Shown: one piece after another, positions 33,191-45,262 of the stretch | How positions within the stretch are numbered: position 1 is the first letter of the stretch | Layout of the letters: every line of letters begins with the position of its first letter | From: Bathynomus jamesi | Taxonomy: Eukaryota > Arthropoda > Malacostraca > Isopoda > Cirolanidae | Reading direction: 5' to 3' | NCBI GenBank assembly: GCA_023014485.1 | Contig: JAJOZX010000923.1 | Span: 791,501 to 855,500 of the forward strand | Length of the DNA: 64,000 bases | Made by a program: the position numbers and the translations under genes | The notes under the pieces: generated by a model | The model's input: only the letters and a program-made list of their open reading frames with translations | Databases searched by the model: none | Told to the model about the DNA's origin: nothing

Positions 33191-33890
33191 ACACTAGAAA
33201 AATACTAAGCTTCCAAACTGCGTTCTCAGAAACTAAGTCCACAAGACAAAAAAGCCTAAATAGCCGAAAACGTCACGGGATCAATAATGTTTGTAGTTTT
33301 TCAAGGTCACTTTTCTCCTAAATTTACGTCATTCTTTGGAATAAATTAACTTAAAGTCACTTTATTCAAGTTGAGGTTTTCTTTAAGTTTGGAGTCGAAA
33401 TCAAGTTAACCCTTTCCAGTTCACACTAAGTTTTATTGGGAAAAACTTCGCTTATTATACCAAATAACATTATCTGCACTATAAAAGTTAAAGTTGAAGT
33501 TACCTTTGAGTGTCAATTTCAATTCGAAATTAATCGCGGGATTAAGATGGAAATTATCTTATACTTGCCTTGACTTTACCTATTTTCGAGGCTAAGCATT
33601 TGTTAAACTAGCAGCGCATGAATTCAGACACATCTTAACACTAATTTCACAACCATGGAAAATTATACCAAGGATATACTTTAGCAAAGTTACGAAATAA
33701 GGGTAAACACCTATTCATAACCTCGGTAACTTATACCAAAGGTATATTTTACCCAGGGTATGAAATAGGGGTTAATGAATTTCAAGAAAGATTCGAACGT
33801 GACATTTATTAAACTACTGCCTTGCCCGACCCGTCAAAAAAATGACGGGTTGGAATTTTGTAAACCCCCTCTGGGGGCGCCGCCCTTCCT
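33191..33890. other. No recognisable gene
   Basis: AT-rich, followed by a small GC hairpin (GACCCGTC...GACGGGT, about 33828-33850). Nothing else identified. Confidence 0.4.
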
Positions 33891-33934
33891 TCAGCGAGTT
33901 TTGTTCACCAAACTTCCCCCTTCATCATAAAAGA

Positions 33935-34125
33935 AAAAACAAACCAAAATACATAACAAAATACATACAAACCAAAATACATACAAAATACCAAAACAGA
34001 CCAAAATATATAACAAAATACATACAAACCAAAATGCGTGTAAAATGCCAAAACAGACCAAAATACTTAGCAAAATACATAAAACAAAACGCATACAAAA
34101 TACCAAAACAGACCAAAATAAATAT
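33935..34125. repeat. Minisatellite, ACCAAAATACATA units
   Basis: Imperfect repeats of AACAAAATACATACAAACCA and AAAATACCAAAACAGACC in several rounds. Produces long lysine/tyrosine-rich open frames that are not genes. Confidence 0.85.
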
Positions 34126-34269
34126 ATCCAAATATGGGGCAACTTCATCGTAAATTACTACTTGATTTTACCGAGTCTGATTCTCACTAATCAGTCAAAT
34201 ATTTCATCGTATATTACATTTCTCGTGAACACTTTTACATCTTTTAATAAATTTCTTGGTTCTTATCCT

Positions 34270-35297
34270 CAGCAACAAATACCTTCAAATTATTCTCCGA
34301 TCTTGTTCGCGTCAATGCAACATACAGATGTCCGTGAGCAAACGCTGTTTCCGGTAAAAATATTCCTCCACGATCAAAAGTTTGTCCTTGTGATTTATTC
34401 ACCATTACAACAAAAGTTGTAATGTCGTCTTTTCAACGTAAAAAGCAAATTTGTTTCACTCAACGCCACATCAATTCGTGGAATAAACACTCGTTCACCT
34501 TTGTTATTCCCAGTTAAAATCTCAACATGTATAAAATTATTGAATAATCATTTCACAATTAGCCCCGTTCCATTACACAGTCCTAGTTTCGAGTTTAAAT
34601 TTCTTATCAACATAACTAACGAACCAACTTTCAACTTCAATTCGTGTTGTGGTATTTCAGGTGTCTGTGCATTCAAAAATTCAACAGTGAAGTTCAGCAA
34701 GTTTTCAGGCTCATCATTATCGAGTTTGTACTTTTATACAATTTCATATCACCTGGAATAAGCTTCAAAAATTTGTTGTTCAGTATCAACGCGTCCTTAT
34801 TCTTTGTAGTAATTGTGATTTTCTTTGATAATTGCTTGTTCATTTCTGATATTGATAGAACTTCTGTAAATTGCTCTAATAATACATTCTTTTTCAATCA
34901 TCTCTTCAGGAATTTCAATATCATCATTAATTAACCCATATGTATTCGTAATTTTTTCATCCCCAATTTTTAGAACCCATTCATTGAAAATATCTTGCCC
35001 TTCTCTTCTCATATTTATTGACAGTTTCAGTAACTCAAAACTTTTCCATGACGGTGAACTTTTAATGCATGCTTCAATAATTTCTGTTTTTGATGCTCTC
35101 GGTACATATGGAAAAGTTTGTTGAAAATCACCGCCTAATAATATTATTTTTCTTTCAAAAGGCCTATCGTTCTGCATTATTTCTTTCAATAAAAGCGCAA
35201 TAGATCTCAAAGCATGATTTGAGATTATTCTGGACTCATCAATTATTATAAAATCTGCATCACTAACTTTTTGGGTTTCTACTGATGGTACTTTCAT
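34270..35297 (-). pseudogene. Helitron helicase (PIF1-like), C-terminal part
   Basis: The minus-strand frame 35297-34797 holds DADFIIIDESRIISNHAL (Walker B with catalytic E), then FERKIILLGGDFQQTFPYVP (about 35140) and LKLSINMRREGQDIFNEWVL. These are hallmark blocks of the Rep/helicase protein of Helitrons. The Walker A segment and the Rep nuclease are upstream and missing. The rest of the C-terminus continues in broken frames to about 34270 (HELKLKVGSLVMLIRNL-like, then LYVALTR region lost). Only a fragment; Helitron ends were not identified. Confidence 0.9.
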
Positions 35298-36633
35298 GTA
35301 TGATGTCGATGTTTCTAGTATTAGTACTTTCTAGCGTTGGTAGGTTCTAGTATTGGTATTTGTTCCCTTTGCATGTGATTATGCTCCCATACTACTGGCA
35401 AAAACCTTGGGATCATTAACGATTGTTTTTGTTATTATTATTATTAATAATATTATTGCAATCCTCAAGGCTAGCATTTGCACCCTCAGTCTGAAGCTAC
35501 AGCCCCCAACCCCTCCATGTGGCGGTGTTGTCCCACCTTCCTCGGGTGGTAGTTCCCGCACCTCTATTCCCCTCACCCTCGCCATCACCCGGAGAAATCA
35601 GGAATTATGAACCCATACTACTAGCTTACCAAAAGACAGACACTGGCTTTTATTATTAAGTGATCCTTTTAATTCTCTTGCGACTCCCTCAGATATTTTG
35701 TAGAAAAAACGTTTATCGATAGTTTTCTGCCATCCATCTTGGTCCAAACAACACTTGCAGACGATATACGAGTACTCACACACAGTCACACTTCGCACTG
35801 CTATAGCAAAATCACTTAACCAGGGTTTGAGAAGCATCAAGTAACATCCATGAATGATCTCTATCCAAATCTCGGTCATTCCCATTTCGGTTTTCGTTCA
35901 AGAATAAGAAAACCAAAAATGGAAATGTTAAAGGAGGAAATTCTCAAATTGATCCATTCCCATCCCTAGTATAGGATTTCCCATTTTAATTAAGTTAGAT
36001 TTTTCATATAAAATTCCTCCCAACCCTTTTTTTTTCTTATATATGAAGCCCTCCTAGGAAGAAGTGGATAAGCGACAAAAGTAAAAAGCGTCAGAAAAGC
36101 GCAGTTGAAGTTGTACCAGTTTAAAAGTACCATAATGTTTGAACTTTTTGAAGAAATTTCGTTAAAATATCTTTAAAAATTCAAAAGTTATGGCATTTTC
36201 AAATTGGTGCAACTTTAACTGCGTTTTTCTGGCGTTTTTCACTTTTGTTGCTAAGCCACTTCTTCCTAGGAGAGCCTCATTTTGTTATACTCTTGAAGTC
36301 CTTTATCAGGGAACTTTCATTATACATCTTGAATTCCCACTTTCGAACCTCGAATGGGAATGGGAAGAGCAACAAGTGGAAAGTAATCCCCAAGAATCAA
36401 TTTCCATTATTTCCATTCTGAAGTTAGAAAATAAATAATCCCATAATATTCCAATTAGGAAAGTGTCACGAAACAACGAGAGGAAGGACAATCGAGGAAA
36501 AAAATATAAAAAATTAACTTTGGACAAAATGAGGAAGTATTAGGTTCCCAAGGCGTTAAAGGAAAGTACCCCCCCCCCTCGAACACACGTTTTAAAGAGG
36601 GATGCCTAAATAAAGAAAAGTGAAATTATACAC
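35298..36633. other. Mixed repeats, no gene seen
   Basis: Contains a GC-rich stretch (35470-35600) between direct repeats CCATACTACTGGC/CCATACTACTAGC (35389 and 35613). About 35870-36040 and 36260-36430 carry dispersed-repeat sequence (CTCGGTCATTCCCATTTC, TTAAGTTAGATTTTTC-like) also seen near 31570-31760 and 55290-55520. No coding gene recognised. Confidence 0.45.
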
Positions 36634-36858
36634 AGGATTGACAAAAGTAAATAGACCTAGCGATGATTGTCCACAAGAAAAAATGGCAAAGCTCATTAAT
36701 GAGATGTCAGGACTTCTGTCAGCTTTACATAATGCAAAGGGGAATGTAACACGATTCTAAATATATTGATTTAATAAATCTCTCGTTATTTATTGACTCT
36801 TATTATCAAATCAAAAAATATGGAAAACCGAAGGTATCTATTTACTTTTGTCAACCAT
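36634..36858 (+). mobile_element. Tc1-type MITE, uninterrupted copy
   Basis: Ends AGGATTGACAAAAGTAAATA and complement. The interior has AACACGATTCTAAATATATTG and TAATAAATCTCTCGTTATT. It is homologous to the interrupted copy at 57313-58215 in inverse orientation and serves as its empty-site version. Confidence 0.85.
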
Positions 36859-36965
36859 CTTCAGGTCAGGATGGGTTAAATTAATTCAATACGAGAGATT
36901 TAAACTTTACCTTCCCTCAAATTTGAGGGGAAACTATTTTGGAAATGATAAATATCGTTTATTGA

Positions 36966-37010
<45 letters not shown>
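36966..37010. repeat. (AAT)n microsatellite
   Basis: Trinucleotide run. Confidence 0.95.
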
Positions 37011-37011
<1 letters not shown>

Positions 37012-37566
37012 TCGTATACTGGTTTTTAATAAAGAATATGATAATGTAAGAAATTTAATAATGTTTTGTATGAAATTAAGATACGTAAAATGAAATTTCC
37101 GAGTGTCGTGTATTGGTTTTTTAATAAAGAATATAATAATGTTTAATAAGAAATTCAATAATGTTTTGTACGAAGTTAAGTTACGTAAAAAGAAATTGTA
37201 TGAAATGAAATACTATTTGGCAACACTCCTGTCCTGAGGTCGAAGGCACGAAAAATACCCCAAACGTCAGTTCTCAAGCGTGGTTTGTCCCAGTTAGGTT
37301 ATTTTTGTTACTAAAATGTGATTGTAATTTTAAATTTTAATAAAATGTATCTCTCTCCACGGTCAAATTTTAACGATGGATCCGCACTCGCTTTCCCCGT
37401 CTTGTTACTTGTTTCGACTTAAATAAAAACCCGTAAATAACGATAAAGAGTCGTCTTTTTCACTCCTCCTTTGTTTTGTTTGTTTGAAATGTCAATGTTG
37501 GCCACAGCGAAACGAGTGTAAAGCAGTAGAAAGACTGATAATTAAAAGAAAGCGAAAAGAAAGAAG
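37011..37566 (+). repeat. Dispersed repeat, copy 1
   Basis: Direct homologue of 44193-44665: both contain GAGTGTCGTGTATTGG, CGTGGTTTGTC, AATAACGATAAAGAGTCGT and TGTAAAGCAGTAGAAAGA. Both adjoin (AAT)n tracts. The first part has an internal tandem duplication of about 100 bp. No coding; identity unknown. Confidence 0.85.
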
Positions 37567-37957
37567 GGAGCAAGTGTAGTTTACGTCCCCCTGACGCAAA
37601 AAGGGACACATACTACACTAGGTCAAAGTTGGGGAACGTAAACTACACCAGGTTCTTTAGGAGACATTTTTTAAATGAATCCATCAAATAAAACGATGAA
37701 CTAACGAAAATATTACGACTTAACCTAACCAATCGTCAATTTATATATAAATAAATTGACGATTGGTTAGGTTAAGTGACTTTAGTCGTAATATTTTCGT
37801 TAGTTTTAGCGTTTTATTTGATTAGGTATACGCGGACAAAGTTGGGGAACGCAAACTACACTAGGATAATGTAGGGGAACGTAAACTACACTAGGATAAT
37901 GTAGGGGAACATAAACTACACTAGGCACCACAGGGGGACGTAAACTACACTTGCTCC
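37567..37957. mobile_element. Core-module MITE, tip type 6 (GGAGCAAGTG)
   Basis: Perfect 8-bp target duplication GAAAGAAG (37559-37566, 37958-37965). Ends GGAGCAAGTGTAGTTTACGT and complement. Next come repeated AACTACACTAGG units, then the core module meeting at a TTTATATATAAATAAA centre (37740). The homologous site 44660-44680 lacks the insertion. Confidence 0.95.
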
Positions 37958-37965
37958 GAAAGAAG

Positions 37966-38479
37966 TAAAGTCATTTTATTGTCACTATATTTTGGTGCCA
38001 GCGGTTTCCCTCTTAAATTAAAAGAAGGGTATTCCCATGTTCTCCATACTAGCCTTTATTTCAGCCAAATTAATTTCTAGCCACTTCTATAGTATTTATA
38101 AAATTAGTAGATATTGTCTTTCGTTAAATTTAATAGTAAAATGAAGTGTATACCTCGGTAGCAAGTGGTAAACACCCTTTGGATGGGACCCATTCCCATT
38201 TCATTCCAAAAAATTAGTTTTAAAAAGTAAATTCAATATGGCGCGTAACATTTTCAAAATCTTAACGGAGTCCGTCTTGACTGAATTGTTTTCCTACCGT
38301 TTCGAATCGGAGGGTTTTTTTTTTTAGTATAATCCCTGAGTCACTTTTTTTTCCCTTAGCGGCTTGCGTCGGAGGCTGATGCATCTCGTTTTCTTTGAAT
38401 ATCTTGGAGAGAGGGACTTCTTTAAAATTTAAAAATCCCGTCTGAGGCTCAATTTTCTATCTTTTTCCTTATATTTTTT
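37966..38479. other. No recognisable feature
   Basis: AT-rich, with no clear repeat or gene. Confidence 0.4.
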
Positions 38480-40220
38480 TATGTATAATGTTATAATGTT
38501 TCAGACCAGCAAAGACCCTAGGATCCACGCATGGCTAGCCTACTTAACCGTGTTTGTAATTGTGTACTGCGCATGTCCTCCGTGGTGGCGGAGGGAACCT
38601 ACAATTTTACGTGGGTTCCGAACCACAAAAACCTTAATTTTACTACCTTTAGCCTATATCAACATATGCATCTAATCGATTTTTAAACATGTTTATAGAC
38701 GTGCTACTAATTACTTCTACCGGCAAACTATTCCAGCTATTTACTATTCTATGCGTAAAAATGTTTTTGGCGACTGCCGTCTCGAACCTTCTATTTGTCA
38801 GCTTACACCGTTATTTCTAGTTCTACTATACCGTGCTATTTCGAAAAAGCTATCTCTATTTACGTATCGAACCCATTCATAACTTTAAAAACTTGGATGA
38901 AATCACCCCTCAGCCTCCTAGTTTCGAGTGTAGTCAACTTCAACTTCTGAAGCCTATCCTCGTACGAATATGATCTAAACGACGGAATCATCTTAGTTGC
39001 TCGTCTTTGAACTCTTTCGATTTTGTCTATATCCTTGCGCATATGCGGATTCCAAAATTGAATCGCGTACTCCAAATGGTTCTAACTAATGACTTATAAA
39101 GAGGAACAATAATATCGGGCTATTTGTACTCGAAATTCCTAGCTATTAAACCTAGCACTTTGTTCGCCTTATTGGCCACTGCTGTACTTTGTTTCGCTAC
39201 TTTTAAATCACCAGTGACTATAACTCCTAAAACTTTTCTTGATCTACGCTTGCCATCTCCTTCCCTGACATATTATACACAAAATTACCGTTACGCGAAC
39301 CTATATGTAAAATTTTGCACTTATCGACGTTAAATCTCATTTGCCATGTGACCGACCAATCTACAATTTTATTCAGATCTTCCTGGATTTTACCTCTATC
39401 TTCGTCATTAATCGCCCTACCACCCAACTTTCTGTCATCCGCAAACATTGAAACTGTATTGACAAGACCGACATTTAGATTGTTAATATATATAAGAAAA
39501 AGCAAGGGGCTCGATACAGAACCCTGGAGAACGCCGCTCGTTACAATAGCCCAAGAAGACTCCGCTCCATGAACGATCACCCTCTGTTTCCTACCTCGCA
39601 ACCACTCTTCTATCCAATTTATTACTACACCCCTGATTCCATGAGCCTTAGTTTTTTCACCGAGTCGGCACTTATTTCTTTTCCCCCGCAATTTCTTTTT
39701 TCCCGGTTAGGTCAACTGTACGCCCTTGACAATTGGTTAGGTTAAGTTAAGATATTTTCGTTAAAATATTCCACTTATTCCTCTTCATTTTAACGAAAAT
39801 ATCATGACTTAACCTAACCAATTGTCAAGGGCGTACAGTTGACCTAACCGGGAAAAAAGAAATTGCGGGAGGAAAAGGAATAAGTGCCACTGAGTCTTTT
39901 CTGAGGTACGGTGTCAAACGCTTTTTGAAAATCTAAATGTACTACATCTACCTCCCGATGACTATCGTAAACTTCAACCACGCTTTGGAAAAATTCTAAA
40001 AGATTAGTTAAGCAATATTTGTTTCGCCTAAAACCTTGCTGCGTATTTCTAATCAAGTTGTGCAATTCTAAGTGTTCGACTATTCGATCCCTAATTATCG
40101 ATTCCAGTAGCTTACCTACAACAGACGTTAAAGTGATTGGCCTTAATTTCCCACCGCACCTTTATCGCCTTTCTTAAAAATAGGTGTTACATTTGCTAAC
40201 TTGAAGTTAGCCTATACAGC
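38480..40220 (-). pseudogene. CR1-type LINE, copy 1, split by a hairpin MITE
   Basis: Read from 40220 down on the minus strand: VTPIFKKGD-like block (about 40180), LTNLLEFFQSVVEVYDSHRE, LDFQKAFDTVPQKRLS (to about 39895), then a 222-bp MITE insertion. After it, INWIEEWLRGRKQRVIVHG, TSGVLQGSVSSPLLFLIYIN (about 39520) and FADDRKLGG (about 39440), with DD present. The post-RT part (VQRRATKMIPSFRS, LETRRLRGDFIQVFKVMNGF) reaches 38860. A GC-rich 3' untranslated region ends at about 38480 with TTATAATG octamers. Frames change several times. Closely similar to 51171-54660. Confidence 0.92.
39667..39888. mobile_element. Core-module MITE, tip type 5 (GGCACTTATT)
   Basis: 222 bp inside the CR1 RT. Flanks ACCGAGTC/ACTGAGTC (7 of 8). 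Ends GGCACTTATT(T/C)C and complement, then CCCGCAATTTCTTTTTTCCC and the core module of the inward type. The CR1 copy at about 52250 is uninterrupted at this place. Confidence 0.93.
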
Positions 40221-40264
40221 CTATCTTTCTTTTTATTTGAAAATTTTTGTTTTTACGGTTTCGG

Positions 40265-40295
<31 letters not shown>

Positions 40296-40792
40296 GAATA
40301 AATAAATTACGCACTTAAATAAATTAAATTAAATTATTTTAGTTGTAATTGAAGGGTGATTTATCTTAAAACGTCCGTAGCTCCGCAACGGTTGGAAATA
40401 GCACCTATGTTATATTAACTTTTTTACTCGATATCACCCCCAAATCACCCCCACCCCCCAAAGTATGGCAGACTGGTTGTATATATACAGTAACGAGTTA
40501 TAAAAATTAAATTAATGACGAAAATTTTCCAGTATCTATTTGCCAATGTTTTTAAGATTATTTTTCGACCGGAAAGTAGGTTAAGATTAAGTTAAGTTAA
40601 ATAAGTTATTTGAGGATTTCAAGCTGACACATAAAACCATCCTACGTGTAGATAATATTAAGGTAGATAAGATTAACATTAAGACGTTCAGGGTCCCAAA
40701 ATAATATGTTTAAAGACATGCTAATTTATACTGGTTCGTTTTTGGATCATTTGATTTTATTTTGTTTGCCGTAGATATATATACAGTATATA
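40221..40792. other. No recognisable gene
   Basis: AT-rich with a short (AAT)n at 40268-40295. Nothing else identified. Confidence 0.4.
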
Positions 40793-41488
40793 CAGAGCCG
40801 GCCCTAACAAGTGCTGGGCCCTAGGCATTTTTATAATACGGGGGCTCCACTCCAGAAAAGATTTTAGTTCATAGTAAAAAGGCAAAAAAATAATCTGAAG
40901 TGCTATTCATTTATTGTAGACATCTGTCTAATAATATTAAGAATAACAAAAAAAATGCTTTCATTAAGAATACTAAAAAAAATACCATACTTTATAAATT
41001 TATAATATATTTTAAAGACTAATTTTTCTAACCTTCCTTTCTGAAAATTCCATTAAAAAGGGTTCAAAATTTAAACCCCTTGCTTCTTCATGTTCAATTG
41101 ACAATATTCCAAGGTTATTTAGCCTATCTTGGCCCATATTAGACCTTAAGCAGTTTTTAATTAATTCTAATTTTGAGAAGCTTCTTTCTCCTGATGCTAC
41201 CGTCACAGGAATTGTTAAAAATATTCTTAGAGCAATCAATAAATTTGGACAGCAAGAGGCTATACCATTAGATGAAATGAAGTCAAGTAATTTTAAAGGC
41301 TGCCCTATTAAATCTGATGGTATCATTGGTCTCATAGCTTCTATCTCTTCACCAAGCATAGGGCCATCTATATCTGAGAAGTTTGATGTCCCAATGGAGT
41401 TTATTTCCCAGCCCCGCTGGCAGCGCGGGGCCCTCTTAGGCGCGGGGCCCTAGGCGGCTGCCTAGCTCGCCTTGCCCTAAGGCCGGCC

Positions 41489-41491
<3 letters not shown>
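40793..41491 (-). mobile_element. hAT element, ZMYM1-type, internally deleted
   Basis: Ends CAGAGCCGGCCCTAAC and CAGGGCCGGCC (complement of the right end), flanked by TA-rich sequence. The right subterminal region is GC-rich (GCGGGGCCC repeats). About 0.7 kb, so mostly deleted. It retains the transposase C-terminus. Confidence 0.88.
41012..41359 (-). pseudogene. hAT/ZMYM1-like transposase, C-terminal fragment
   Basis: Minus-strand frame: LKLLDFISSNGIASCCPNLL, then IALRIFLTIPVTVASGERSF (about 41230-41170), SKLELIKNCLRSNMGQDRL and LGILSIEHE. This is the hAT dimerisation region in the style of ZMYM1-like transposases. The first residues of the frame are not a true start. The zinc finger and catalytic core are missing. 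Confidence 0.92.

Positions 41492-41540
<49 letters not shown>
41492..41540. repeat. (TA)n microsatellite
   Basis: TA run abutting the hAT end. Confidence 0.95.
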
Positions 41541-41542
<2 letters not shown>

Positions 41543-42136
41543 TGAGACCCGTTTAATATTAAAAACCTGTGAAATTGTTGGTATAAATTAGCTAAATTCG
41601 TGTTATCAGAAATTTACCTAGATTATTTGGAATGCAGGGGTTGATTTAGTAAATTCTTTTGATAAATTAATTATTGGTTTTAAAATTTTTTTTTTTTTTG
41701 GTAATTTTTATTTTATAGGTAGGCTGACTTTTCATTTTTATTTTTTCTCTCTTTTGTGAGTTTTAATGCAAATTTCATAAGCGATATTTTTTTTGTTTTG
41801 TTTTTTGTATGTATAGGCTGGTTGGTTAAAGTTTTATTGTGAAATTATATTTTATTGTCATAAGCAGTGTTTCTGCTTATAATTTTAATTTGGGTATAAA
41901 TAGTTAAATTGGTTTTCTAACGTTAGCGTGTTTGCATAAAAAAATATTACAAAATTATTTCATTGTGTAATGCAGTTTAGTTCGTTTAGGAATATTTGTA
42001 CAGAGGTTCGCTTACAAAAAAGGTGAACACTCGCTTCATAATGAAAATAAATTATTTTAATTTTTTATTATGTCGTATGGTTGCGCTGTATTTTTAGTTC
42101 ATAATATCTTTTCTTATTTATAATAATAAAAATTTG
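41541..42136. other. No recognisable feature
   Basis: AT-rich sequence, T-rich runs, no gene. Confidence 0.4.
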
Positions 42137-42339
42137 GGAGCTATTGAAGGATAGGGACCCCAGCCTTCTTTAGTTAGCTTTATAAGGCTAACTAACGAAA
42201 ATAGCATGACCTAACCTAACCAATCGTCAAGGGCGTACAGTTAACCCAACGATTGGTTAGGTTAGGTCGTGATATTTTCGTTAGTTAGCCTTATAAGCCT
42301 AACTAAAGAAGGCTGGGGTCCATATTCTTCAATAGTTCC
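42137..42339. mobile_element. Core-module hairpin MITE, tip type 3
   Basis: 203 bp, perfect 8-bp target duplication AAAATTTG (42129-42136, 42340-42347). Ends GGAGCTATTGAAGGATAGGG and the near complement of the right end, then ACCCCAGCCTT. Outward-type core. Confidence 0.96.
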
Positions 42340-44192
42340 AAAATTTGTATTTAATTTCACTTGGAAACGATAAATCACTGGAATTACTGTGATTTGCAAA
42401 TCATGTTGGGTTTCGTATTGAAGGAGAGAGTTGTCTCTCAGATGTATTTTGTAAATTATGAGTTTTCTTCCCGTGAAAGTTCGCGTTGCGGGTTGGAATT
42501 AATATATTAAATTAATTTTCGCTATTAATATTTAAATTTTATTGAATGGTTATGGTTGGGTAAGTGTGTTATTTTTAAAACTTTATTTTGATCTACGGTG
42601 CAGTTGGAGCTTTAGATTGATTGCTGACCAGAAATGGAGTATTTTTAGATTGCCAGTCACGTTTTTGTGGCATCTTGTGGACTCGTGTTGTCCGCTCCCC
42701 GACTAAGTGTTAAGATGGTTCATTGTTGTCATGGGCTGATGACGTGGTTTTCAGTTTTGTCTTTTGTATTTAATTGTATCGATGTTATTTCTGAAAATAG
42801 TTTGAACAATAATAATTTTTTTAAATTATAATGACGGTTACTATGTATGGGTGCATTCATAATTATATACAGTGCAGTATTGTTTGGTCGTGTTTGGCCG
42901 AGGGTATATATTTTTATTCTTTTCCTCGATGTAACTGCCGCAAGTGACCTTATTGGTAGCTAGGACGTTATCAAAGTTTTGCAAAATTCTGTAATTTTTG
43001 TCATATTTTTCATTAAATTTTGTCAGAGCAAATTATGGTTACTATTTCGAAGTAAAGTGTCGAGAAAATTTTGTAAATTAAATGTGAAAAGTGATAATCA
43101 GTAGCGGTGCAAACTTTTAGGTATTTTTTCTTTAAAATTTCGAAGCAACTAAGTTGAATCCGGATTCCACCGATTGACCCGAATGAGAAAGAGAGAGAGA
43201 GAGAGAGATTCAGTGTTAAACCACCTCCGGCTAAGTGATCGTTTGATGAATACCATGTAGGGAGTCTTTCAACTGGGCGTAGTAGAAGAGCAGTGCTCGC
43301 TGAAAAAAGTTGAGATGAAAGTAGCGAGTTTCTTTGTCGGCTTCTACGAAATAGAATAGCAAATCCCGTCCAATTCCGGTACGTGGTTCCACTTTCAGTA
43401 TATCTCCATCCCCTGATCCTCTTTGAATTGGACGACACCTTTTTTCTCCATTTTTGGAGAGAGAGCGGAACCTCAAGCGTGCTGATCTGTTGCATGGTGA
43501 TGCATCCCCTTGCATTCTAGCGAATTGAGCAGATGAGATACAATTGAAAATTTTAAAAGTCCGTTCTCATCTTTTGACAGACACAAAGACAGCGGAAGGC
43601 TATCTTAACAACGTTCAGAAATCGATGTACAATGATTATCATTTGGTGAAATTATAAGTAAAAGGGTTCAGTTATTGCCTCAAAGTTTTTTTCTTATTTT
43701 TATGTTTTGTGTCATAGTATGTGCGCTCTGGTCAGTATGTTTTGTAAACATGTTCTTCTTCTTTCTCTGTTGTCCTGATAGTAACTACCCTATGTAACTA
43801 TATGATTTTTTTTTTCGAATGTAAAGTAATCTTTGATAAGAAATCTCTGGAATCGATTGTGAACTTAAAAAATGTTGTAACCAATTTTAAGAAAATTATC
43901 CTACATTTTTCACGTAACAGCTTTGTTACAGGTTGTACATTTGATCATTAGTGTAAGATATTATTTTATGCAAACGTTGTGTAAACTATAATTTTTTTTT
44001 TTCGATTTTTGTGAAAGATACAAAATATCTAATGTATGGAATTTGTCACTGAAATGATTTCTTGCCTGTTCTAACTTCTTTGAAATTGTTAAAGTTGAAA
44101 AAATAAACTGAATAAATACATAAATTTGCTAAAAGAAAATAAATTAAATAAATAAGTTTTTTTAGTGAATACTTATTTTCAAGGGGGTGAGG
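42340..44192. other. No recognisable gene
   Basis: About 1.85 kb of AT-rich DNA with a (GA)n run at about 43189-43208. The longest open frames are unlike known proteins. Nothing supported. Confidence 0.4.
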
Positions 44193-44665
44193 CGAGTGTC
44201 GTGTATTGGCTTTTAAAAAAGAATATAGTAATGTTTAATAAGAAATTTAATAATGTTTTGTATGAAATTACGTAAAATGAAATTGTTTGAAATATAAAAT
44301 ACTATTTGATAGCACTCGAAATGCTCTGAGGCCCAAGGCATACCCAAACGTCAGTCTCGGGCGTGGTTTGTCTCAATTAGGTTGTTTCCGTTTCTTATAT
44401 GTGATTGTGATTTTTAAACTTAATTTAAAGTATCTCTCTCCACGATCAAATTAAAATGGTGAATCCGCACTCACTTTCCCCCGTACTTGGTTCAGCATAA
44501 ATAAAACCCAGTAAATAACGATAAAGAGTCGTTTTTTTCCCTCCTCCCTTGTTTTGTTCGTTCGAAATTCCAATGGCGGCCATGCTACCCGTCTACCCGT
44601 TTATAAAGCACAGTGAAACGATTGTAAAGCAGTAGAAAGAGTGGATAATTAAAAGAAATCGAAAA
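44193..44665 (+). repeat. Dispersed repeat, copy 2
   Basis: Direct homologue of 37011-37566, without the internal duplication and without the MITE that copy 1 carries at its right end. Confidence 0.85.
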
Positions 44666-44693
44666 GTAGAAAGTCTTTTTATTTTCAATATAA

Positions 44694-44700
44694 TAATAAC

Positions 44701-44743
<43 letters not shown>

Positions 44744-44752
44744 TTAATAATA
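44694..44752. repeat. (AAT)n microsatellite
   Basis: Trinucleotide run. Confidence 0.95.
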
Positions 44753-44760
44753 TTGTAGGG

Positions 44761-44934
44761 TTGTTTGACGTAACAACAAAGGTCGCATGATGGAAGGGAC
44801 CAACGGGTTTACGTAGGATCTGGACCACGGATTGCTACACCATTTGAACACGGAGGACAATGACCCATCCAACTACTGAACACATCGTGCGTCGACTAAC
44901 TTCGCTGATCAAACGGGAAGAGGTGTTGCGACAT
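44761..44934 (-). mobile_element. 5S rRNA-derived SINE, copy 2
   Basis: On the minus strand: CGTTTGATCAGCGAAGTTAG, then GTAGTTGGATGGGTCATTGT, then GGTCCCTTCCATCATGCGAC and a TTACGTCAAAC end. The 5S head and body match copies 1 and 4. Confidence 0.85.
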
Positions 44935-45100
44935 GAAAATGTTTACTGAAAAGTTTACATAATAGGTAGAATGGCACTGAATTTTGGATTGTGTACACAC
45001 AGGGCACCCCATTACTCTGAAAATGATCGTGCATGTGATAACCAGCGAAGAGGACCAGAAAAGGCACAGAGCTCAGGCCAACTAATGCGGAACATTGCTC

Positions 45101-45135
45101 TAACTTTTTATTATTATTATTATTATTATTATTAC
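45101..45135. repeat. (TAT)n microsatellite
   Basis: Trinucleotide run at the tail of the SINE. Confidence 0.95.
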
Positions 45136-45224
45136 CAGCATCAACGGGAGTCGAACCCACGACCTCAGTGTCTTCACTTCGCTTATAGAGAAACTGTTTT
45201 ACTCATTCAGACGCTGGCGAGATC

Positions 45225-45232
<8 letters not shown>
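45136..45232 (-). mobile_element. tRNA-derived SINE, second family, copy 2 (head)
   Basis: Minus-strand head GCCAGCGTCTGAATGAGTAA, then GACACTGAGGTCGTGGGTTC with box B GGGTTCGACTCCCG. The tail runs directly into (AAT/TAT)n. Confidence 0.8.

Positions 45233-45260
<28 letters not shown>
45229..45260. repeat. (TA)n microsatellite
   Basis: TA run between SINE and MITE. Confidence 0.95.

Positions 45261-45262
<2 letters not shown>

Noticed and set aside
33842..34153. Lys/Tyr-rich 103-codon frame
   Set aside because: Produced by the ACCAAAATACATA minisatellite.
43013..43495. 160-codon open frame on the minus strand
   Set aside because: No recognisable domain, low-complexity Ser/Leu stretch over a (GA)n run, and no splice or start context; treated as chance.
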